NCBI GenBank assembly: GCA_964563965.1
Contig: CAZLZI010000039.1
Coordinates: 1-9,500, forward strand
Source: CAZCAQ01 sp964563965
Lineage (GTDB): Bacteria; Patescibacteriota; WWE3; UBA101185; UBA10185
Reading direction: 5' to 3'
Length of the DNA stretch: 9,500 nucleotides
This document shows, in pieces, positions 6,145 through 9,500 of the stretch; within the stretch, counting starts at the first letter, position 1; each line of letters opens with the position of its first letter. The notes under the pieces are model-generated. The model saw only the letters and a list, made by a program, of their open reading frames with translations, did not search any database and was not told the DNA's origin. Made by a program: the position numbers and the translations under genes.

Positions 6145-7137
6145 GTGTATATACCTGAATATTTAATATCTGCCAAAACCCTTCGAAACATATCAGCTAT
6201 TGAATACTCAAAGGCAATAATTGACACTACCACTCTTCTTGAAAACCTTGAATTACAACTTAGCAAAAAAGCTAAAATAGAGAAAATAACAGCGCTGTTA
6301 AAACTTGAAGGCTATCTCTTCCCTGAAGAATTCATAAAAAAAAGAATTGAAAATCTGTTAGATAAATCACATGTTGAAGTCGAGAATGTTATAAAAGCAA
6401 TGGAACTAGCTAAGTATCTTCTAGATGACAAAGAACTCGAGTCTGAGAGCCTAAAGCTTCTCCATAAAAGTCTTGCTGAAAAGATAATATTTGAGGCAGG
6501 TAATCTAAGAGATACACCTGAAACTAAGTATGTCCCATACGAAGAAATACTTGCAAAACTATATGATGTACTGGATTGGTTTTACTCAAAAGATGCCAGA
6601 GATACCCACCCGCTTATTGCTTGTAGTATCTTACTAGGACGCCTCATTCAGATTAAACCCTTCAAGCGGTTTAATGCATGTGTACTGCTTATTTTATTTG
6701 ACGAACTTCTCACTGTAAAAGGCTATACATGTAAGTCCTACATAAGTTTTGTTGATTTCTTTTCCTATCATTATCAGAAAAATACGCTTGAGGACTATAT
6801 TGGAAATGATGAGGATTTAACACACTGGCTAGAATTTGTAACTGAAGGTATGGCAAGTTTGGTTTATAATCTCAAGGACGAGGTTATGCTACTTGCCAAA
6901 GATACAAGACAAGCAAAAACATCAGGGCTTGTAAAACTGACACCACGACAACAAAGGATCTTAGAATATATAGAAGATTATGGCATTCTACGTAATAAAG
7001 ATTTTGCCAAGCTATTTACTGATATATCAGAGGATTCTGTACTAAGAGACTTAAAAATATTAATTACCAAAGACCTTATTATTAAAACAGGTAGCACTAA
7101 AAGTAGTTGTTATGTATTAAAACAAGCCAATGAATGA
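6145..7137 (+). CDS. Fic-fold protein with degenerate active site and C-terminal winged helix
   Basis: A 330-aa protein. Residues about 7-120 match the N-terminal region of inhibitory-helix Fic proteins (ISAKTLRNISAIEYSKAII, then KLEGYLFPEEFIKKRIENLL and a helix around 78-92). Residues about 128-250 match the Fic core (YVPYEEILAKLYDVLDWF, HPLIACSILLGRLIQI, WLEFVTEGMASLV). The catalytic loop HxFx(D/E)GNGR reads KPFKRFNAC (171-179), so the histidine, acidic residue, both glycines and arginine are lost. The inhibitory S/T-x3-E-G motif is reduced to L51...E55-G56. AMP transfer is therefore not expected. Residues about 262-326 form a winged helix (LTPRQQRILEYI ... VLRDLKILITKDLI). I infer a repurposed Fic scaffold acting as a DNA-binding regulator. 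The GTG start (6145) is set by the domain and the promoter spacing; the first in-frame ATG is at residue 86. Confidence 0.8.
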   Translation: MYIPEYLISAKTLRNISAIEYSKAIIDTTTLLENLELQLSKKAKIEKITALLKLEGYLFPEEFIKKRIENLLDKSHVEVENVIKAMELAKYLLDDKELESESLKLLHKSLAEKIIFEAGNLRDTPETKYVPYEEILAKLYDVLDWFYSKDARDTHPLIACSILLGRLIQIKPFKRFNACVLLILFDELLTVKGYTCKSYISFVDFFSYHYQKNTLEDYIGNDEDLTHWLEFVTEGMASLVYNLKDEVMLLAKDTRQAKTSGLVKLTPRQQRILEYIEDYGILRNKDFAKLFTDISEDSVLRDLKILITKDLIIKTGSTKSSCYVLKQANE

Positions 7138-7555
7138 ACGCCTATCTTCAGAAGAAAAAACAATATATAACAAGAGACACATAAGAAGAGAACTTGGTTT
7201 TGCTCTAGGAGCATTAAACAAAGGACTGCTGTTATTACCAGGAAGCGACTCTACCCAATACGATCTAGACTCTATCCCTTCAAAAATCGGGTATGCTATC
7301 AGAACAATACTTACATCTGATAAAAATGAACTTCAAGCTGTACTTCACAAAGAAGTCAGACCTCAAGGTGAAATAAATAGAATATCATTTAAGCACACAG
7401 ATGGCTTAGGTGTTAATACAGACGTAACAATAACTACATTTAGAGATTCTAGCAGTCCTACACCAATCTATCTTGAAGCAGAGATAGCTCCTGCAAATTT
7501 CACAGACCCAAGTCAAATAAGAAAACATCAGTTAGGACGAAGAGATACGGTATAA
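7130..7555 (+). CDS. Conserved-looking protein of unknown function
   Basis: A 141-aa ORF whose ATG overlaps the end of the Fic-like gene by 8 nt, so it is probably translated by coupling from it. I do not recognise the family. The N-terminal half looks helical and amphipathic (KRHIRRELGFALGALNKGLL, then IPSKIGYAIRTILTSDKNEL). The C-terminal half looks like alternating strands (INRISFKHTDGLGVNTDVTI, PIYLEAEIAPANFT) with a charged tail, KHQLGRRDTV. There is no signal peptide, membrane segment, cysteine or known metal-binding motif. Its stop TAA (7553-7555) lies inside the ligase -10 box. Position between a putative regulator and a ligase suggests, but does not show, a part in the same process. 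Confidence 0.75.
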   Translation: MNERLSSEEKTIYNKRHIRRELGFALGALNKGLLLLPGSDSTQYDLDSIPSKIGYAIRTILTSDKNELQAVLHKEVRPQGEINRISFKHTDGLGVNTDVTITTFRDSSSPTPIYLEAEIAPANFTDPSQIRKHQLGRRDTV

Positions 7556-7556
7556 T
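7551..7556 (+). promoter_or_regulatory. -10 box of the ligase gene
   Basis: A perfect TATAAT six bases before the ATG at 7563, overlapping the stop codon of the upstream ORF. No convincing -35 at 16-18 nt. Spacing predicts a leaderless ligase mRNA in addition to any read-through from upstream. Confidence 0.5.
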
Positions 7557-7562
7557 AAACTT

Positions 7563-9329
7563 ATGAAGATTCGTGAATTTGCAACCTTTCTGACCAGACT
7601 TGACCAAACGACTAAAAGACTGGAGATCACGGAAATACTTGCCCAACTAATAAAAGCAGTCAACAGTGACGAGACAGAAAATGCTATTAATCTTGCTCTT
7701 GGCCAAGTGTATGCACCTTTTAACAACCTAACCTTTAATGTTGCAGACAAAATGATGCTTAGAGCTTTAGAAGAGTTTGATACTTCTAATGCTGATTTGA
7801 ATTCACTATATAGAAGGCTTGGAGATCTCGGCGATACTGCAAATACGCTCTCAACTAAGACTGAATCTAGCTTAACAATTCCAGAAACACACGCGCTTCT
7901 AGTTGAGATCGCCAACCTTGAGGGAAGTGGTTCGCAAGAGAAGAAAATCAGTAAACTAGTAGCTCTTTTTAAAGAGCTTGACCATGAGTCTTTAAAATAT
8001 GTAGTTAGAATTATATTAGGCACAACACGACTTGGTTTTACAGCAACCACATTGGTGGATGCACTATCATATGTCTTAAGTGGATCCAAAGCACACAGTA
8101 CTGAAATAGAAAAGATTTACAACATTCACCCTGACATTGGACTTATTGCAAAACAAATCAAAGAACACGGATTGTCAGGACTTAAGTCAATAACTATTGT
8201 AACTGGGGTACCTATACTTTCGCAGAAACCACAACGTGTTGCCTCCCCTGATGAGGTTATTGAAAAAATGACAGCTAATGAACTTTGGATTGAATATAAA
8301 CTTGATGGAACTAGAGTCCAAATTCATATGGATAAAACTAAACCCGCCAAGAGTGACACAGTATCTCTTTTTGATGATGAGTCGAAGTTTTTTGTAGGCT
8401 CCTATACAAGAAATTTGGATGACTCAACTAATCAATTTCCTGATGTTATAGAAGGTGTAAAAAAGCAACTACAAGCCACGTCTGTAATCCTCGACGGAGA
8501 AGCAATTGGCTTTGATAAAACCACGGGTAAATTCCTCGACTTTCAAACAACAATTAAACGCAAACGAAAACATGGTGTTTCAGATTCTTTAAATGACATC
8601 CCACTTAAGTATTTTGTGTTTGATATGCTATACCTTGATGGTAAATCTCTTATTGATTTACCCCTTAAGGAAAGAAAGCAAATGCTACAAGACATCTTGC
8701 TTGAAGGTGATACGGTTGAAATCTCTCCACATGTAGCAACACATGAAGCAAAAGTCGTACGAACAGTATTTGAGGAGGCTAAAACTAAAGGACTTGAAGG
8801 ACTTGTTATTAAAAACCCTGATAAAGGTTATGAAGCAGGGGCCAGATCCTTTACATGGGTTAAACTTAAACGCATTGATGAAGAAGGCTATAGCCAAGGT
8901 GCTGCAGATTCTGTTGATTGTGTTGTCATGGGTTACTACACTGGCAAAGGTGTAAGAACACAATTTGGCATGGGTGCGTTTCTAGCAGGTATTTACGATG
9001 AAGAAACTTTAAGTTTTAAAACAGTAACAAAGGTAGGTACTGGCATGAAAGAAAGTGATCTTGAGAACATAAAAAAACTTTGTGACCAACATAAGTCTGC
9101 TGAAGCACCTAAGGACTATCTGGTAGATAAAGACCTCTACCCTGATGTTTGGGTCAAACCACACATAGTAGTAGAACTAAGAGCCGATGAGATCACCATA
9201 TCTCCTAAACACACTGCAACCTATGCACTACGCTTCCCTAGGCTCATTCGTATTAGAACAGATAAAAAAGCAGACCAAGCCACAAGTCTTAAAGAACTTG
9301 AGGATTTGTTCTTACTACAAAAGAAATGA
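7563..9329 (+). CDS. ATP-dependent DNA ligase, archaeal/eukaryotic type I
   Basis: A 588-aa ligase that seals nicks via an enzyme-AMP intermediate. It has the full three-part plan of archaeal replicative ligases: an N-terminal DNA-binding domain (about 1-215, opening KIREFATFLTRLDQTTKRLE and including RIILGTTRLGFT), the adenylation domain (about 220-435) and an OB-fold domain (about 440-588). Motif I is EYKLDGTR with adenylated lysine K246. Motif III is DGEAIGFD (311-318), IIIa is FVFDMLYLDG (351-360), IV is EGLVIK (412-417), V is WVKLKR (432-437), and VI is around RFPRLIRIRTDK (557-568). All catalytic residues are present. It is not LigD-like: no polymerase or nuclease domain and no Ku neighbour. 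Most bacteria rely on NAD+-dependent LigA, so this gene is probably additional or laterally acquired. Neighbouring fpg and recF support a repair role. Confidence 0.95.
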   Translation: MKIREFATFLTRLDQTTKRLEITEILAQLIKAVNSDETENAINLALGQVYAPFNNLTFNVADKMMLRALEEFDTSNADLNSLYRRLGDLGDTANTLSTKTESSLTIPETHALLVEIANLEGSGSQEKKISKLVALFKELDHESLKYVVRIILGTTRLGFTATTLVDALSYVLSGSKAHSTEIEKIYNIHPDIGLIAKQIKEHGLSGLKSITIVTGVPILSQKPQRVASPDEVIEKMTANELWIEYKLDGTRVQIHMDKTKPAKSDTVSLFDDESKFFVGSYTRNLDDSTNQFPDVIEGVKKQLQATSVILDGEAIGFDKTTGKFLDFQTTIKRKRKHGVSDSLNDIPLKYFVFDMLYLDGKSLIDLPLKERKQMLQDILLEGDTVEISPHVATHEAKVVRTVFEEAKTKGLEGLVIKNPDKGYEAGARSFTWVKLKRIDEEGYSQGAADSVDCVVMGYYTGKGVRTQFGMGAFLAGIYDEETLSFKTVTKVGTGMKESDLENIKKLCDQHKSAEAPKDYLVDKDLYPDVWVKPHIVVELRADEITISPKHTATYALRFPRLIRIRTDKKADQATSLKELEDLFLLQKK

Positions 9330-9330
9330 G

Positions 9331-9359
9331 TTGCGAAAAGAGCATAACTTTCTCATAAT
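9331..9359 (+). promoter_or_regulatory. Promoter of the Tic20/DUF4870-like gene
   Basis: TTGCGA (9331-9336), a 17-nt spacer and CATAAT (9354-9359), then six bases to the ATG at 9366. The -35 starts one base after the ligase stop codon. The expected +1 is the A of the ATG. Confidence 0.6.
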
Positions 9360-9365
9360 AGTACT

Positions 9366-9500
9366 ATGGAGCATACAACTGAACATATATTTACTTATAC
9401 TCTCCCCCCTATAACAGGCTTTATCACTCTCTATATAGAGAAAACAAACATGGAGGCAAGATTCCACGCTCTCCAATCCATTCTTTTTGGCATTTTATTT
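9366..9500 (+). CDS. Tic20/DUF4870-like membrane protein, 3' end outside window
   Basis: 45 codons are visible before the window ends. After a short polar start (MEHTTEHIF) comes a first hydrophobic segment, YTLPPITGFITLYI, then EKTNMEARFHALQSILFGILF. The charged 'EK' turn followed by RFHALQS and a second hydrophobic run is the pattern of the small four-helix Tic20/DUF4870 family, whose usual length is about 100-130 aa. The bacterial function of that family is unknown. The start is supported by the promoter spacing, and the 36-nt distance from the ligase leaves no room for a longer gene. Confidence 0.7.
   Translation, partial: MEHTTEHIFTYTLPPITGFITLYIEKTNMEARFHALQSILFGILF

Noticed and set aside
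5053..9329. UGA recoded as glycine, as in some CPR lineages
   Set aside because: TGA ends fpg, the Fic-like gene and the ligase exactly at the family-expected C-termini, with overlapping or closely following starts.
9429..9440. Perfect 12-bp palindrome CTCTATATAGAG
   Set aside because: It falls inside the coding sequence of the Tic20-like gene (codons for T-L-Y-I-E) and a single such AT-rich palindrome is expected by chance.
1..9500. CRISPR arrays, tRNA/rRNA genes, intact insertion sequences
   Set aside because: No regularly spaced repeats, no tRNA cloverleaf or rRNA signature, and no transposase frame on either strand.

Overview
The window is AT-rich (roughly one third G+C by eye), gene-dense bacterial DNA. 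An archaeal-type ATP-dependent DNA ligase sits among ordinary bacterial genes (fpg, recF), no gene has a Shine-Dalgarno sequence, and intergenic spaces are short. I infer a Candidate Phyla Radiation (Patescibacteria) genome, perhaps a Microgenomates or Katanobacteria relative. This is inference only: there is no rRNA gene or phylogenetic marker. TGA ends fpg, the Fic-like gene and the ligase gene, so the code is standard and not the UGA-glycine code of Gracilibacteria/Absconditabacteria.

Layout. 1-954: 3' part of a GT4 glycosyltransferase gene (+). 1156-1810: AbrB-type antitoxin and PIN toxin pair (+). 1811-2027: convergent gap with a possible folded element. 2028-3203: AAA_14/DUF4143 ATPase (-). 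3204-3550: no recognisable gene apart from the ATPase promoter. 3551-3912: a decayed gene readable only by switching frames (-). 3921-4145: a small, very hydrophilic ORF (-) whose promoter is back to back with that of fpg. 4232-9329: a DNA-repair block on the + strand, fpg-recF (4-nt overlap), a Fic-fold protein with a destroyed active site and a C-terminal winged helix, an unknown 141-aa protein overlapping it by 8 nt, and the ATP-dependent ligase. 9366-9500: the start of a Tic20/DUF4870-like membrane protein.

The most striking signal is architectural. Seven genes have a sigma70-type -10 hexamer just before the start codon. In five of them exactly 6 nt separate the hexamer from the start codon, which puts the expected transcription start on the first base of the start codon. 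Several also have a well-placed -35 box, and the ATPase promoter is fully consensus. The remaining downstream genes (PIN, recF, the 141-aa ORF) overlap their upstream neighbour and are probably translationally coupled. The window therefore appears to be expressed by leaderless mRNAs plus start/stop coupling.

Functionally, fpg (excision of oxidised bases), recF (gap and fork repair) and the ligase (nick sealing) make a plausible repair group, and the Fic-winged-helix protein may be its regulator. No CRISPR array, tRNA, rRNA or intact transposon is visible.
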